A stretch of 64,000 bases of DNA from Streptomyces sp. CMB-StM0423 (GCF_002847285.1 NZ_CP025407.1:5116501-5180500), one strand, 5' to 3'. Shown: positions 50,594 to 61,917, counted from the stretch's first letter. A program made the numbers and translations. Notes: a model not told the origin generated them from the letters alone.

Positions 50594-51445
50594 CTACGCC
50601 GGGAGCAGCACAAGCGCGATCCCCGCCACCATCAGGCACGCCGCCACTATCCGCGGCCCGCCGAACCGCTCCTTGAGGAACACCGCCCCGATCGCCGCCC
50701 CCACCACGATGCTCGACTCCCGCAGCGCCGCTATCGGCGCCAGCGGGGCGCGCGTCTGCGCCCAGAGCACCAGCCCGTACGCCGTGATGGAGATCGCCCC
50801 GCCCAGCAGCCCGCGCACCGCCACCGGCGCCAGCTCCCGCACCATCCCCGGGCCGCGCAGCACCAGCGCCGCCAGCGGGATCCACGGGCCCATCAGCAGG
50901 ACCAGCCACGCCGTGTAGCCCATCGCGCTGCCGGAGGCGCGCACGCCGACGCCGTCGACGATCGTGTACGCCGCGATCGACAGGCCCGTCGCGAACGCCG
51001 CCGCCAGGGCCGGCCAGTGCGGGCGGGTGTCCTTGCCGCGCAGCCCCCACAGGGCGATGCCGCTCAGGCCCGCGCACGCCACCGCGACGCCCGCCGTCTG
51101 CCACAGGCCCAGCCGCTCGTTCAGGAAGAGATGCGCCACCGCCGCGACCACCAGCGGGGCCGTGCCGCGCGCTATCGGATAGACCTGCCCGAAGTCGCCC
51201 AGCCGGAACGACTGCATGAGCAGCGTCATGTACACGAGGTGGATCGCGACCGACGCCAGCAGCCACGGCCAGGCGCCGGCGTCCGGGAACGGCACGAAGA
51301 ACACCGCGGTGCCCGCGATCAGCACGTCGCCCACGCCGATCAGCGCGAAGACGACCAACTGGTCCTTGACGCCGTGGGCGATGGCGTTCCACGAGGCGTG
51401 CATCACGGCGGCCGCGAGGACCGCCGCGGCTATGAGGGGGGTCAC
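50594..51445 (-). CDS. EamA-family (DMT) transporter
   Basis: The 283-residue protein has ten predicted helices in two EamA halves (IAAAVLAAAVMHASWNAIAH, GQVYPIARGTAPLVVAAVAH, GGAISITAYGLVLWAQTRAP, ESSIVVGAAIGAVFLKERFG). EamA proteins export amino acids, metabolites or drugs; the substrate is unknown. GTG 51445 overlaps the stop of the YbaK gene, so they are coupled. Confidence 0.88.
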   Translation of the reverse strand: MTPLIAAAVLAAAVMHASWNAIAHGVKDQLVVFALIGVGDVLIAGTAVFFVPFPDAGAWPWLLASVAIHLVYMTLLMQSFRLGDFGQVYPIARGTAPLVVAAVAHLFLNERLGLWQTAGVAVACAGLSGIALWGLRGKDTRPHWPALAAAFATGLSIAAYTIVDGVGVRASGSAMGYTAWLVLLMGPWIPLAALVLRGPGMVRELAPVAVRGLLGGAISITAYGLVLWAQTRAPLAPIAALRESSIVVGAAIGAVFLKERFGGPRIVAACLMVAGIALVLLPA

Positions 51446-51936
51446 ACCCCCGGCTCGCGCACCTCGGACACGTCCGCGACCCGCGCGCCCGCGTGCGCGA
51501 CGAGGTCCTTGGGAGCGAGGGGGAACACGGTGTGCGGGTCGCCCGCGGCGGCCCAGACCTCGCCGTGGTCGAGGAGCCCGCGGTCGGCCAGCACCGTCAT
51601 GCGCGTCACGTGCCCGAAGGGCGGCACGCCGCCGATGGCGTACCCGGTGGCCTCGCGCACCACCGCCGCATCCGCCCGGCGCACGCCCGCGGCGCCCAAC
51701 TCGGCCCGTACGCGCTCGGTGTCCACCCGCGAGGCGCCGTCCATCAGGACCAGCACCGGTACGCCGTCCGCCGCGAAGATCAGGGACTTGACGATCTGGC
51801 TCAGCTCGCAGCCGATGGCCTCCGCCGCCTGCGCCGCCGTGCGGGTGGCGTCGGGGAAGCGGCGTACCGGGACGCTGAGGCCGAGTTCGGCGAGGGCGGC
51901 GGCGAAGAGCGGGTGTGCGGCGTCGGCTGTCGTCAT
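51442..51936 (-). CDS. YbaK/ProX-type aminoacyl-tRNA deacylase
   Basis: The 164-residue protein shows the YbaK/EbsC pattern: ATRTAAQAAEAIGCELSQIV, KSLIFAADGVPVLVLMDGAS, the ATGYAIGGVPPFGH loop and VLADRGLLDHGEVWAAAGDP. Such proteins remove wrongly attached amino acids (for example Ala or Cys on tRNA-Pro). ATG 51936 is chosen from homology; an in-frame GTG at 51969 has no better RBS. Coupled to the EamA gene. Confidence 0.88.
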   Translation of the reverse strand: MTTADAAHPLFAAALAELGLSVPVRRFPDATRTAAQAAEAIGCELSQIVKSLIFAADGVPVLVLMDGASRVDTERVRAELGAAGVRRADAAVVREATGYAIGGVPPFGHVTRMTVLADRGLLDHGEVWAAAGDPHTVFPLAPKDLVAHAGARVADVSEVREPGV

Positions 51937-51985
51937 GCAGGTGACGTTAACGCCCCGTGTATAGGCCACGCGAACACATTCCGCG

Positions 51986-52022
51986 CGCCGGGACCCGGCG
52001 CCCTCCGCGCCGGGTCCCGGTG
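51986..52022 (-). terminator. Terminator hairpin after PBP gene
   Basis: CCGGGACCCGGCG (51988-52000) pairs perfectly with 52008-52020 around a 7-nt loop, with two more outer pairs; it starts 11 bp past the PBP stop. Confidence 0.85.
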
Positions 52023-52032
52023 AACCTGCGCC

Positions 52033-53769
52033 TCAGCCGCCGTGCGCCGCCAGCACGTCCCGCACCAGCGGGCCCGCGAACTCGCCGCCGTGCCCGATGT
52101 TCGGCACCGTGGCCGCCGCCGCCAGATCCCCGCGGTACGCGGTGAACCAGGCGTCCGTCTCCTCCTGGCCGCCCATCTCCGCGGAGCCGGTCTTCGCGCC
52201 CACCTGCCCGGTCAGCCCGCTCATGGCCCCCGCAGCCGTCCCGGTCCTCGCCGTCTCCTCCATCAGGTCCCGCAGCGACTGCGCCGTCGCCGCCTTCATG
52301 CTCTTCGGCGCCGTCGCGAACTGCCGCCCGTCGAACGACTGCGGCACCAGGTGCGGCTGCCTGAAGACGCCGGACTTCGCGGTCGCCGACACCGACGCCA
52401 TCGTCAGCGGGTTCATCCGTACGCCGCCCTGGCCGATCAGCGAAAGCGCCATCTCCACGCCGGACTGCACCGGCACCGAGCCGTCGAACGTGGTCACGCC
52501 CGTCTGCCAGTTGAGCCCGATGCCGAAGACATCCCGGGCCTGCTTCGTCAGGTCGTCGTTCTCCAGCTTCTCCGCCATCGAGATGAACGCGGTGTTGCAG
52601 GAGGCGGTGAAGGACTGCGCGAACGTGCCGCCCTGGATGGTGAACGAGTTGTCGCCGACGTTCTCGAACTCCCAGCCGCCGTACGCCTTGTACCGCGGGC
52701 AGGGGTGCGGCTTGTCGGGCGCGGCCAGGCCCTTGTCCATGAGCATCGAGGCCGTGACGACCTTCATCGTCGATCCTGGCGGCAGCGTGCCCTGGAGCGC
52801 CGTGTTGTGGCCGTCCGGTACCTGGTTGGCGACCGCGAGGATCTGGCCGGTGCTGGGCTGCAGCGCCACCAGCGCCGCGCCGCCCTGCTTGGCGACGGCC
52901 TCCTCCGCGGTCTCCTGCACGGCCGCGTCCAGCGTCGTCTGCAGCGTGCCGGGCCTGGCCTTGGAGAGCACCAGAAGGGTCTCGGGCGTGCCCGCCTTGT
53001 CGTCGTCCTTCTTGTCCTTCTTCTTGTCCCCCTTCGGCGCGTCGGCCGGCTCGGTCCAGACCTTGACGCCCGCCTTGCCGCCCGTCTTCGCGCCGTAACG
53101 TTCGCGCAGGTCGGCGATGACGGGCGCGAGCGAGGGGTATTCCTTGGGGTCGAGCCTGGCGCCGGTGCGGTCCAGTGCCCTGATCGGCGGGGCCTCGGTC
53201 GAACCGGTGCGCAGCCGCTCGCCTTCGGTGAGTCTGGGATGTATGAGGGACGGGTCCCAGACGACCTCGGGCTCGCCGGTCTTCTCGTCCCGTACGACCT
53301 CAAGGGCCGAGTTGTACGCCCAGGGCTTGACGTTGTCCCCGAAGGTCACCCGGGCGTCGACGCTGAACGGCACCTTCGTGCCCTCCGCCCGGCCGGGGGT
53401 CAGCTTCACCTTCTCGACGCCCGCGTCCTCGCGGTACGAGTCGAGGCCGCGAAGCGCCGCCTTCCTGTCGTCCGTCATCCCGGCCGCGGTCTCCGTGTTG
53501 CCGCCCGCCCAGGCGGCCAGGAAGTCCCCCGCCGCCCTGGCGGTCTCCCGGGGACCCGGGGGTCCGGTCTTCACCGGATCGGATGAGGCCGGCGCCGACA
53601 GCGCGTTGCCGCCGCTCTCGGCCTGGTCGTCCTCCAGGACGCTGTACGCGCCGAACCCGGCCGCACCGACGACCGCGGCACCGACTCCGACGACTACTGC
53701 GATCCGGGTGCGCGTCGCTCGCGCCGACGCACCTGATCCGACGCGTCTGCGCCGGTGGCTGCCCGCCAT
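52033..53769 (-). CDS. Penicillin-binding protein with MecA-type N-terminal domain
   Basis: The 578-residue protein has an N-terminal membrane anchor (RIAVVVGVGAAVVGAAGFGA), an NTF2-like MecA_N domain (AAGDFLAAWAGGNTETAAGM), a Lys/Asp-rich linker and a transpeptidase domain. Active-site motifs are S333-T-M-K, S390-C-N and K526-T-G. It should cross-link peptidoglycan outside the membrane as a class B PBP; no glycosyltransferase domain is present. ATG 53769 is preceded by GAGGGAG 8 nt upstream. MecA_N-type PBPs are often sporulation- or antibiotic-tolerance-linked in Streptomyces; this is inference. Confidence 0.93.
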   Translation of the reverse strand: MAGSHRRRRVGSGASARATRTRIAVVVGVGAAVVGAAGFGAYSVLEDDQAESGGNALSAPASSDPVKTGPPGPRETARAAGDFLAAWAGGNTETAAGMTDDRKAALRGLDSYREDAGVEKVKLTPGRAEGTKVPFSVDARVTFGDNVKPWAYNSALEVVRDEKTGEPEVVWDPSLIHPRLTEGERLRTGSTEAPPIRALDRTGARLDPKEYPSLAPVIADLRERYGAKTGGKAGVKVWTEPADAPKGDKKKDKKDDDKAGTPETLLVLSKARPGTLQTTLDAAVQETAEEAVAKQGGAALVALQPSTGQILAVANQVPDGHNTALQGTLPPGSTMKVVTASMLMDKGLAAPDKPHPCPRYKAYGGWEFENVGDNSFTIQGGTFAQSFTASCNTAFISMAEKLENDDLTKQARDVFGIGLNWQTGVTTFDGSVPVQSGVEMALSLIGQGGVRMNPLTMASVSATAKSGVFRQPHLVPQSFDGRQFATAPKSMKAATAQSLRDLMEETARTGTAAGAMSGLTGQVGAKTGSAEMGGQEETDAWFTAYRGDLAAAATVPNIGHGGEFAGPLVRDVLAAHGG

Positions 53770-53866
53770 CTGCCGTGCTCCCTCTGCGCGCCCCGAGACC
53801 ATTTCGACCCTGCGTCAAGCACATTAAGCCACCTGCCGCAGGGACGCCCACCCGTCGCGCCCGCGC

Positions 53867-55615
53867 TCAGACCCAACTCCCCAGCCACATGCGCGCCTCC
53901 CAGGCGTCGCGCGTGATCGTCTCGCCGGTGTAGATCGGCCAGAAGTAGATGAAGTTCCAGAGCACGAGGAGGACGAGCACCCCCGCCGCGACCACGCCCG
54001 CGGCTCTGCGCCATTCGGTGGGCTGGTCCGCGCCGGGTCCGGCCGCGGACGTGCCCGTGCCCGCGAGGGCGGCGGTGCCGGCGCGGGCCATCGCGCCGAG
54101 CATCATCGTCACCGCCAGACACAGGTACGGGAGGAAGACGACGGCGTAGAAGAGGAAGATCGTGCGCTCCTGGTAGAAGAGCCACGGCACCCAGCCGGCC
54201 GCCACCCCGCACAGGATCGCGCCGGCGCGCCAGTCGCGGCGCAGGCCCCATCGGTAGAGCGCGTAGACGACGGCGGCGACGCCCAGCCACCAGAGCAGCG
54301 GGGTGCCCAGGGCCAGGACTTCGCGGGCGCAGTTCTCCGTCGCGTCGGCGGGGCAGCCGTCGTAGCCCGGGCGCGGGTCGTCCCAGAAGTACGACACGGG
54401 CCGGCCGACCACGGGCCAGCTCCACGGGTTGGAGTCGTAGGTGTGGCCGGAGTCGAGGTTGACATGGAACCTGTAGACCACCGCGTGGTAGTGCCACAGG
54501 CTGCGCACGGCATCGGGGATGAAGGGGAACGCCGTGTCGCGGTCCTCGGCCCAGCCGCGGAAGTAGCCGTTGTCGGAGGCGAACCAGCCGGTCCAGGAGG
54601 CGACGTACACGGCCGCCGCCACCGGCACCGTGGAGAAGAACGCCGGCACCACGTCGAGGCGCAGCGCGCGCGCGTACGGGCGGCGGGATCCGGCCGTACG
54701 GCGGGCGCCCGCGTCCCACAGCACCGTCAGCAGCCCGAACGCGGCGAGGATGAACAGCCCGTTCCACTTGGTGCCCAGCGCGAGCCCCATGCACACTCCG
54801 GCGGCGAGCCGCCACGGCCGCGCCCCGAGCCGCAGCCCGGAGGCCACCGAGTCGTCCGGCCGCCCGCGGGGCAGCGCGGCGGCCAGCCGTTCCCGTGCGC
54901 GGTCCCGGTCGATCAGCAGGCAGCCGAACGCGGCCAGCACCCAGAACATCAGCACCAGGTCGAGCAGCGCGGTACGGCTCATCACGAAGTGCAGGCCGTC
55001 GACCGCCATCAGCAGCCCCGCCAGACAGCCGAGCAGCGTGGAGCGGAACAGCCGGCGGCCGATGCGGCACAGCATGAGCACCGACAGCGTGCCGAGCAGG
55101 GCGGTCACGAAGCGCCAGCCGAAGGGCTCCAGGCCGAACGCCCACTCGCCGAGCGCGATCATCCACTTGCCGACGGGCGGGTGGACGACATAGCCGGGAT
55201 CCTCGCTGAGCGGGATGACCTGCGGGTCGTCGAGGAGCTTGTCGTTGGCGTCCTTGGGCCAACTGCCCTCGTAGCCGAGCTGGAGCAGCGACCAGGCGTC
55301 CTTGGCGTAGTACGTCTCGTCGAATATCACCGCGCGCGGGCTGCTCAGGTTCACGAACCGCAGCACGCCGGCGAAGAGCGCCACGAGCAGCGGCCCGCCC
55401 CACGCGCCCAGCCGCGCCACCCGCATCGCCGTCACCGCGGGCACGCCCATCACCTGCAGCAGCCGCGCCCCGGACCGCCGGTACGGCGGCACCAGCCGCT
55501 CCGTGACACCGGACTCGCGCCGCGGCACGTACCCGAACGCGCGGAGCCGCCGCTGCCACGCGGGGGCGGGCGCGGACCGGCTCTGCGCGGGCTGCGTCAC
55601 GGTGTCACTGCTCAC
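53867..55615 (-). CDS. pmt: Dolichyl-phosphate-mannose-type protein O-mannosyltransferase
   Basis: The 582-residue integral membrane enzyme has the catalytic acidic pair in VIFDETYYAKDAW, the conserved HPPVGKWMIALGEWAFG, RTALLDLVLMFWVLAAFGCL and about ten membrane helices. Pmt transfers mannose from polyprenyl-phosphate-mannose to Ser/Thr of exported proteins; in Streptomyces coelicolor it is required for infection by phage phiC31. GTG 55615 starts the gene, which is divergent from rsmI. Confidence 0.93.
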   Translation of the reverse strand: MSSDTVTQPAQSRSAPAPAWQRRLRAFGYVPRRESGVTERLVPPYRRSGARLLQVMGVPAVTAMRVARLGAWGGPLLVALFAGVLRFVNLSSPRAVIFDETYYAKDAWSLLQLGYEGSWPKDANDKLLDDPQVIPLSEDPGYVVHPPVGKWMIALGEWAFGLEPFGWRFVTALLGTLSVLMLCRIGRRLFRSTLLGCLAGLLMAVDGLHFVMSRTALLDLVLMFWVLAAFGCLLIDRDRARERLAAALPRGRPDDSVASGLRLGARPWRLAAGVCMGLALGTKWNGLFILAAFGLLTVLWDAGARRTAGSRRPYARALRLDVVPAFFSTVPVAAAVYVASWTGWFASDNGYFRGWAEDRDTAFPFIPDAVRSLWHYHAVVYRFHVNLDSGHTYDSNPWSWPVVGRPVSYFWDDPRPGYDGCPADATENCAREVLALGTPLLWWLGVAAVVYALYRWGLRRDWRAGAILCGVAAGWVPWLFYQERTIFLFYAVVFLPYLCLAVTMMLGAMARAGTAALAGTGTSAAGPGADQPTEWRRAAGVVAAGVLVLLVLWNFIYFWPIYTGETITRDAWEARMWLGSWV

Positions 55616-55821
55616 GGGGGCCCATCCTAGGCGCGCGCGTCCCGGGCACGGCGGGACTGATCCGATCCGGCCGGGAGCAGCCCGTACGGCCGCCGTACGG
55701 CCCGTACGCCCCGGGGCCGACCGCCCGCCGCCGCGGACCCGGCCACGGACCGGGCGGCGGACGCGGCCACGGACCGGTCGCGGACCCCGCCGCGGACCTG
55801 CGGCGGGACCCGTCCTCGCGG

Positions 55822-55851
55822 CCTGTCGGTGCCATCCGACAGGATGGGCAC
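55822..55851. promoter_or_regulatory. Nested inverted repeats directly before rsmI
   Basis: CCTGTCGG/CCGACAGG (55822-55829, 55836-55843; 6-bp spacer) overlaps a second inverted repeat GTGCCATCC/GGATGGGCAC (55829-55837, 55842-55851; one-base bulge) that ends at the base before GTG 55852. The two pairings exclude each other in RNA. Confidence 0.45.
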
Positions 55852-56706
55852 GTGAGTGGACTCCTCGTACTGGCAGGCACGCCCATCGGCGACCCCGCGG
55901 ACGCCCCGCCGCGGCTGGCGACCGAGCTGGCCGCCGCCGACGTCATCGCCGCCGAGGACACCCGCCGGCTGCGCCGGCTGACGCAGGCGCTCGGGGTGCA
56001 GCCGACGGCCCGCGTCGTGTCGTACTTCGAGGGCAACGAGAGCGCCCGTACCCCCGATCTCGTCGAGGAGCTGGCCGGCGGCGCGCGCGTCCTGCTCGTC
56101 ACCGACGCCGGGATGCCCTCCGTGTCCGACCCCGGCTACCGCCTCGTCGCGGCCGCCGTACGGCGCGGCATCACCGTCACCGCCGCGCCGGGCCCTTCCG
56201 CGGTGCTCGCGGCCCTTGCGGTCTCCGCGCTGCCCGTGGACCGGTTCTGCTTCGAGGGCTTCCTGCCGCGCAAGCCGGGGGAGCGGCTCTCGCGGCTGCG
56301 GGAGGCGGCGGCCGAGCGGCGCACGCTGGTGTACTTCGAGGCCCCGCACCGGCTCGCCGACAGCCTCACCGCCATGGCCGGGGTCTTCGGCGAGGACCGC
56401 AGGGCCGCCGTGTGCCGGGAGCTGACCAAGACGTACGAGGAGGTCAGGCGCGGCCCGCTGAAGGAGCTGGCGGAGTGGGCGGCCGACGGCGTGCGCGGCG
56501 AGGTCACCGTGGTAGTGGAGGGCGCGCCCGTGGACCGCGAGCGGCCCGGTCCCACGGAGCTGGCCCGCCGGGTCACCGTCCGTGAGGAGGCGGGGGAGGG
56601 GCGCAAGGAGGCCATCGCGGCGGTCGCCCGGGACGCCGGGGTACCCAAGCGCGACGTGTTCGATGCGGTGGTGGCCGCGAAAAACTCGGTAAACAACTCA
56701 GAGTAG
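55852..56706 (+). CDS. rsmI: 16S rRNA 2'-O-methyltransferase RsmI
   Basis: The 284-residue SAM-dependent enzyme methylates C1402 of 16S rRNA. It shows the tetrapyrrole-methylase fold: GTPIGDPADAPPRLATELAA, ADVIAAEDTRRLRRL, LVTDAGMPSVSDPGYRLVAA, GPSAVLAALAVSALP and FEGFLPRKPGERLSRL. GTG 55852 starts without a clear Shine-Dalgarno, right after a double inverted repeat. Divergent from pmt. Confidence 0.95.
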   Translation: MSGLLVLAGTPIGDPADAPPRLATELAAADVIAAEDTRRLRRLTQALGVQPTARVVSYFEGNESARTPDLVEELAGGARVLLVTDAGMPSVSDPGYRLVAAAVRRGITVTAAPGPSAVLAALAVSALPVDRFCFEGFLPRKPGERLSRLREAAAERRTLVYFEAPHRLADSLTAMAGVFGEDRRAAVCRELTKTYEEVRRGPLKELAEWAADGVRGEVTVVVEGAPVDRERPGPTELARRVTVREEAGEGRKEAIAAVARDAGVPKRDVFDAVVAAKNSVNNSE

Positions 56707-56827
56707 CCGGATCAAAACTCCTTCAATTGATGGTATGGACGGCTGCGGGCCGCGCCGAATGGGTGTCCACTGGAATAGGGGATGCGTTCCGGCGACTTGT
56801 CCCTCACATGGACAAGAGGAGCAGCCA

Positions 56828-57091
56828 ATGTCCGAACCCGAGCCAGTGATCGAGTCATATGCCTTCGCCTGCATGATGTGCGGGCACGGGTGGGAGCAGA
56901 GCTACGAGATACACCATCACGTCGATTCGAAGGGCCGGCCCTTCGTCACGTACCACACCGACGGAGAGCGGGTACCCTCGCCGCTGACCCGGCCCACGTG
57001 CCTGAACTGCGGCGAGCACGTCGTACGCATCATGCGCGCCGGCCAGGTCCGGTCCGTCGAGTCGGTGCGGCAGCGCACACGCCGCACCTGA
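56828..57091 (+). CDS. Small zinc-ribbon protein
   Basis: An 87-residue protein with two Cys pairs, CMMC near the N-terminus and CLNC about 50 residues later (RPTCLNCGEHVVRIM), which should bind one zinc. The region between has a Tyr/His-rich segment (YEIHHHVDSKGRPFVTYHTD). Function unknown; small actinomycete zinc ribbons often bind nucleic acid or protein partners. GAGGAG lies 7 nt before ATG 56828. It is fixed between rsmI and tatD, suggesting a conserved neighbourhood. Confidence 0.8.
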   Translation: MSEPEPVIESYAFACMMCGHGWEQSYEIHHHVDSKGRPFVTYHTDGERVPSPLTRPTCLNCGEHVVRIMRAGQVRSVESVRQRTRRT

Positions 57092-57156
57092 CACCGCGGG
57101 GGCCCTGGCAGGTCCGGTCGGTCACCGCCCCGCACGGCGCTGTCGTACCGAGCCAG

Positions 57157-57162
57157 TAGAGT
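57157..57162 (+). promoter_or_regulatory. Leaderless -10 element for tatD
   Basis: TAGAGT, a consensus Streptomyces -10 box, lies 7 nt before ATG 57170. No convincing -35 box. Confidence 0.45.
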
Positions 57163-57169
57163 CCCCGGC

Positions 57170-58084
57170 ATGGCTCAGCACACCTCCGGCGGCGCGGGCG
57201 CGAAGTCCGCGCCGCCGCCGCCCGAGCCGCTCGGCCACCCCGCGGCGGACTCGCACACGCATCTCGACATGCAGGACGGCACGGTCGCCGAGGCGGTGGC
57301 CGCGGCCGCCCGGGCCGGCGTCACCACGCTCATCCAGGTGGGCTGCGACCTGGAGCGGTCCCGCTGGTCCGCGGAGACCGCCGCCGCGCACGACGCGGTG
57401 TGGGCGACCGTCGCCCTGCACCCCAACGAGGCCCCGCGGCTGGGCGCGGGACTGGAGGCGGCCCTCGACGGGATCGATGCGCTCGCGGCGCTGCCGCAGG
57501 TCGTCGGCGTCGGCGAGACCGGCCTCGACTACTTCCGGACGGGCCCCGGGGGCGTCGCCGCGCAGCAGCACTCCTTCCGCCGCCATATCGAGATGGCAAA
57601 ACGCCGGCAAAAAGCCCTCGTCATTCACGACAGGGATGCCCACGACGACGTGCTGCGCATTCTTGATGAAGAGGGGGCGCCGGAGCGGGTGGTATTCCAC
57701 TGCTATTCCGGTGACGCGGCGATGGCCGAAACCTGCGCGGAAAACGGTTACTTCATGTCCTTCGCCGGAAACGTGACCTTCAAGAACGCGGGGCAGTTGC
57801 GCGAGGCCGTCGCCGTCGCGCCCGCGGAGCTGCTGCTCGTCGAGACGGACGCGCCGTTCCTGACGCCGATGCCGTACCGGGGCCGCCCCAACGCGCCGTA
57901 TCTGATCCCCCTCACGCTGCGCGCCATGGCCGCGGAGCGCGGCGAGGACCCCGACGAGCTGGCCGCGGCGATCGCGGCGAACACCGCGCGCGCGTTCGGC
58001 TACGCCCCGGCCGACGCCGTACGGTCCGCCGCCGGCGGCTCGCCAGGAGTCCGCCAAGACGCACCGAATAGCCTGGAGCGGTGA
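57170..58084 (+). CDS. tatD: TatD-family metal-dependent nuclease
   Basis: The 304-residue hydrolase has all family marks: metal-binding ADSHTHLDM, VVGVGETGLDYF, VIHDRDAHDDVL, VVFHCYSGDA and LVETDAPFLTPM. TatD proteins are DNases or RNases with roles in DNA repair and RNA quality control. GTGA overlap with rsmA at the end. About 40 N-terminal residues before the domain are Gly/Pro-rich. Confidence 0.94.
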   Translation: MAQHTSGGAGAKSAPPPPEPLGHPAADSHTHLDMQDGTVAEAVAAAARAGVTTLIQVGCDLERSRWSAETAAAHDAVWATVALHPNEAPRLGAGLEAALDGIDALAALPQVVGVGETGLDYFRTGPGGVAAQQHSFRRHIEMAKRRQKALVIHDRDAHDDVLRILDEEGAPERVVFHCYSGDAAMAETCAENGYFMSFAGNVTFKNAGQLREAVAVAPAELLLVETDAPFLTPMPYRGRPNAPYLIPLTLRAMAAERGEDPDELAAAIAANTARAFGYAPADAVRSAAGGSPGVRQDAPNSLER

Positions 58085-58974
58085 GCGCCCCCACCGGCGA
58101 GCCGGACCCGCTGCTCGGCCCCGCGGACGTCCGCGAGCTGGCGGCGGCCCTCGGCGTACGCCCCACCAAGCAGCGCGGCCAGAACTTCGTCATCGACCCC
58201 AACACCGTCCGCCGCATCGTGCGCGCCGCCGGCGTGCGGCCGGACGACGTGGTGGTCGAGATCGGCCCGGGACTCGGCTCGCTCACCCTCGCCCTGCTCC
58301 AGGCCGCGGCCCACGTCACGGCCGTCGAGATCGACGACGCGCTCGCCGCCGCCCTCCCCGCGACCGTACGGGCCCGGCTGCCGCAGCGCGCGGAGCACTT
58401 CGCGCTCCTGCACGCCGACGCGCTGCGGATCACCGAACTGCCGGGCCCGCCGGCGACGGCGCTGGTGGCGAACCTCCCGTACAACGTCGCGGTGCCCGTG
58501 CTGCTGCACATGCTGGCCACCTTCCCCGGCATCGAGCGCACCCTGGTCATGGTGCAGGCCGAGGTCGCCGACCGGCTGGCCGCCGCCCCCGGGTCGAAGG
58601 TCTACGGCGTGCCGTCGCTCAAGGCCGCCTGGTACGCGGACGTCAAGCGGGCCGGTGCCATCGGCCGCACCGTGTTCTGGCCCGCGCCGAACGTCGACTC
58701 GGGGCTCGTCTCACTCACCCGCCGCGAGCCGCCCGCGACCGGCGCCACCCGCACCGAGGTCTTCGCGGCCGTCGACGCCGCGTTCGCCCAGCGCCGCAAG
58801 ACGCTGCGCGCGGCGCTGACCGGCTGGGCAGGATCCGCGCCCGCCGCCGAGGCCGCGCTGCGCGCCGCGGGCGTCTCGCCGCAGGCCCGCGGCGAGTCGC
58901 TGACCATCGAGGACTTCGCGCGGATCGCGGAGTCCCGGCACCGGACCGCCACCACGAGGAGCAGCACGCCGTGA
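58081..58974 (+). CDS. rsmA: 16S rRNA dimethyladenosine transferase
   Basis: The 297-residue KsgA homologue dimethylates A1518 and A1519 of 16S rRNA. It shows KQRGQNFVIDPNTVRRIVRA, SAM motif EIGPGLGSLTLALL, catalytic NLPYNVAVPVLLHML and LKAAWYADVKRAG. GTG 58081 overlaps tatD, and its own stop overlaps ispE, so the three are coupled. Kasugamycin sensitivity would depend on it. Confidence 0.96.
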   Translation: MSAPTGEPDPLLGPADVRELAAALGVRPTKQRGQNFVIDPNTVRRIVRAAGVRPDDVVVEIGPGLGSLTLALLQAAAHVTAVEIDDALAAALPATVRARLPQRAEHFALLHADALRITELPGPPATALVANLPYNVAVPVLLHMLATFPGIERTLVMVQAEVADRLAAAPGSKVYGVPSLKAAWYADVKRAGAIGRTVFWPAPNVDSGLVSLTRREPPATGATRTEVFAAVDAAFAQRRKTLRAALTGWAGSAPAAEAALRAAGVSPQARGESLTIEDFARIAESRHRTATTRSSTP

Positions 58975-59933
58975 CATCCGGATCGACCACGCCCGCCCCC
59001 GGTCCCGCCCCCGCCGCCGCGCGGAGCGTCACCGTCCGCGTACCCGCGAAGGTCAACGTGCAGCTCGCCGTCGGCCCGCCGCGCGCCGACGGCTTCCACG
59101 ACCTCGCGAACGTCTTCCTCGCGGTGGGCCTCTTCGACGAGGTCACCGCCACCGAGGCCGACGCCCTGCGCGTCACGGTCGCGGGCCCCGACGCCGCCGC
59201 CGTCCCCACCGACACCTCGAACCTCGCCGCCCGCGCCGCGCAGTTGCTCGCCGCCCGGCACGGGCGGGAGCCGAACGTCCACCTGCACATCGCGAAGGAC
59301 ATCCCCGTCGCCGGCGGCATGGCCGGCGGCAGCGCGGACGGCGCGGGCGCGCTGCTGGCCTGCGATGCGCTGTGGGGCACCGGGACCGGCGCCGGCGAGC
59401 TGCTGCGGATCTGCGCGGAGCTGGGCAGCGACGTCCCGTTCAGCCTGGTCGGCGGGGCGGCGCTGGGCCGCGGCCGGGGCGAGCGGCTGACGACGCTGTC
59501 CGCGAAGGGCCCGCTGTACTGGGTCTTCGCGGTGGCCGACGGCGGCCTGTCGACGCCGGAGGTCTACGGGGAGTTCGACCGCCTGGTGGCGGGCCGCTCC
59601 GTACCGGACCCGGACCCGTCCCCCGCGGTGCTGGACGCGCTGGGCTCCGGCGATCCGGCGGACCTCGCCGCGGCGCTGACGGCGATCGAAGGCGGAAACG
59701 ACCTCCAGCCCGCCGCCCTCTCCCTCCGCCCCTCCCTGGCGGAGACCCTCGACGCGGGCACCGCGGCAGGCGCGCTGGCGGCCCTCGTCTCGGGCTCGGG
59801 CCCGACGTGCGCGTTCCTCGCGGCGGACGAGACGGCGGCGGCGGAGGTCGCGGCCGCGCTGGAGGCGTCGGGCACCTGCCGCAAGGCCCGCGTCGCCCAG
59901 GCCCCGGCCCCGGGCGCGGTGGTCGTGGACTAG
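58971..59933 (+). CDS. ispE: 4-(cytidine 5'-diphospho)-2-C-methyl-D-erythritol kinase
   Basis: A 320-residue GHMP kinase of the non-mevalonate isoprenoid pathway. It has PAKVNVQLAVGPPRADGFHD, the ATP-binding PVAGGMAGGSADGAGALLAC, GSDVPFSLVGGAALGRGRGE and VSGSGPTCAFLAA. GTG 58971 overlaps the rsmA stop. The rsmA-ispE order is widely conserved in actinomycetes. Confidence 0.96.
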   Translation: MTSGSTTPAPGPAPAAARSVTVRVPAKVNVQLAVGPPRADGFHDLANVFLAVGLFDEVTATEADALRVTVAGPDAAAVPTDTSNLAARAAQLLAARHGREPNVHLHIAKDIPVAGGMAGGSADGAGALLACDALWGTGTGAGELLRICAELGSDVPFSLVGGAALGRGRGERLTTLSAKGPLYWVFAVADGGLSTPEVYGEFDRLVAGRSVPDPDPSPAVLDALGSGDPADLAAALTAIEGGNDLQPAALSLRPSLAETLDAGTAAGALAALVSGSGPTCAFLAADETAAAEVAAALEASGTCRKARVAQAPAPGAVVVD

Positions 59934-60069
59934 GGGGGCAGCGCCCCCGGGTTCGGCCGGGGCGGGGTGGGGGAAAGGCCGCGGGCGGCTTTCCGCGGCG
60001 CGCGAACTACGCTGGGAGGCCGCCCGCCGAGGAAACCCACCCCGACCCCGCGAGGAGCACCGCACCGCC

Positions 60070-61917
<1,848 letters not shown>

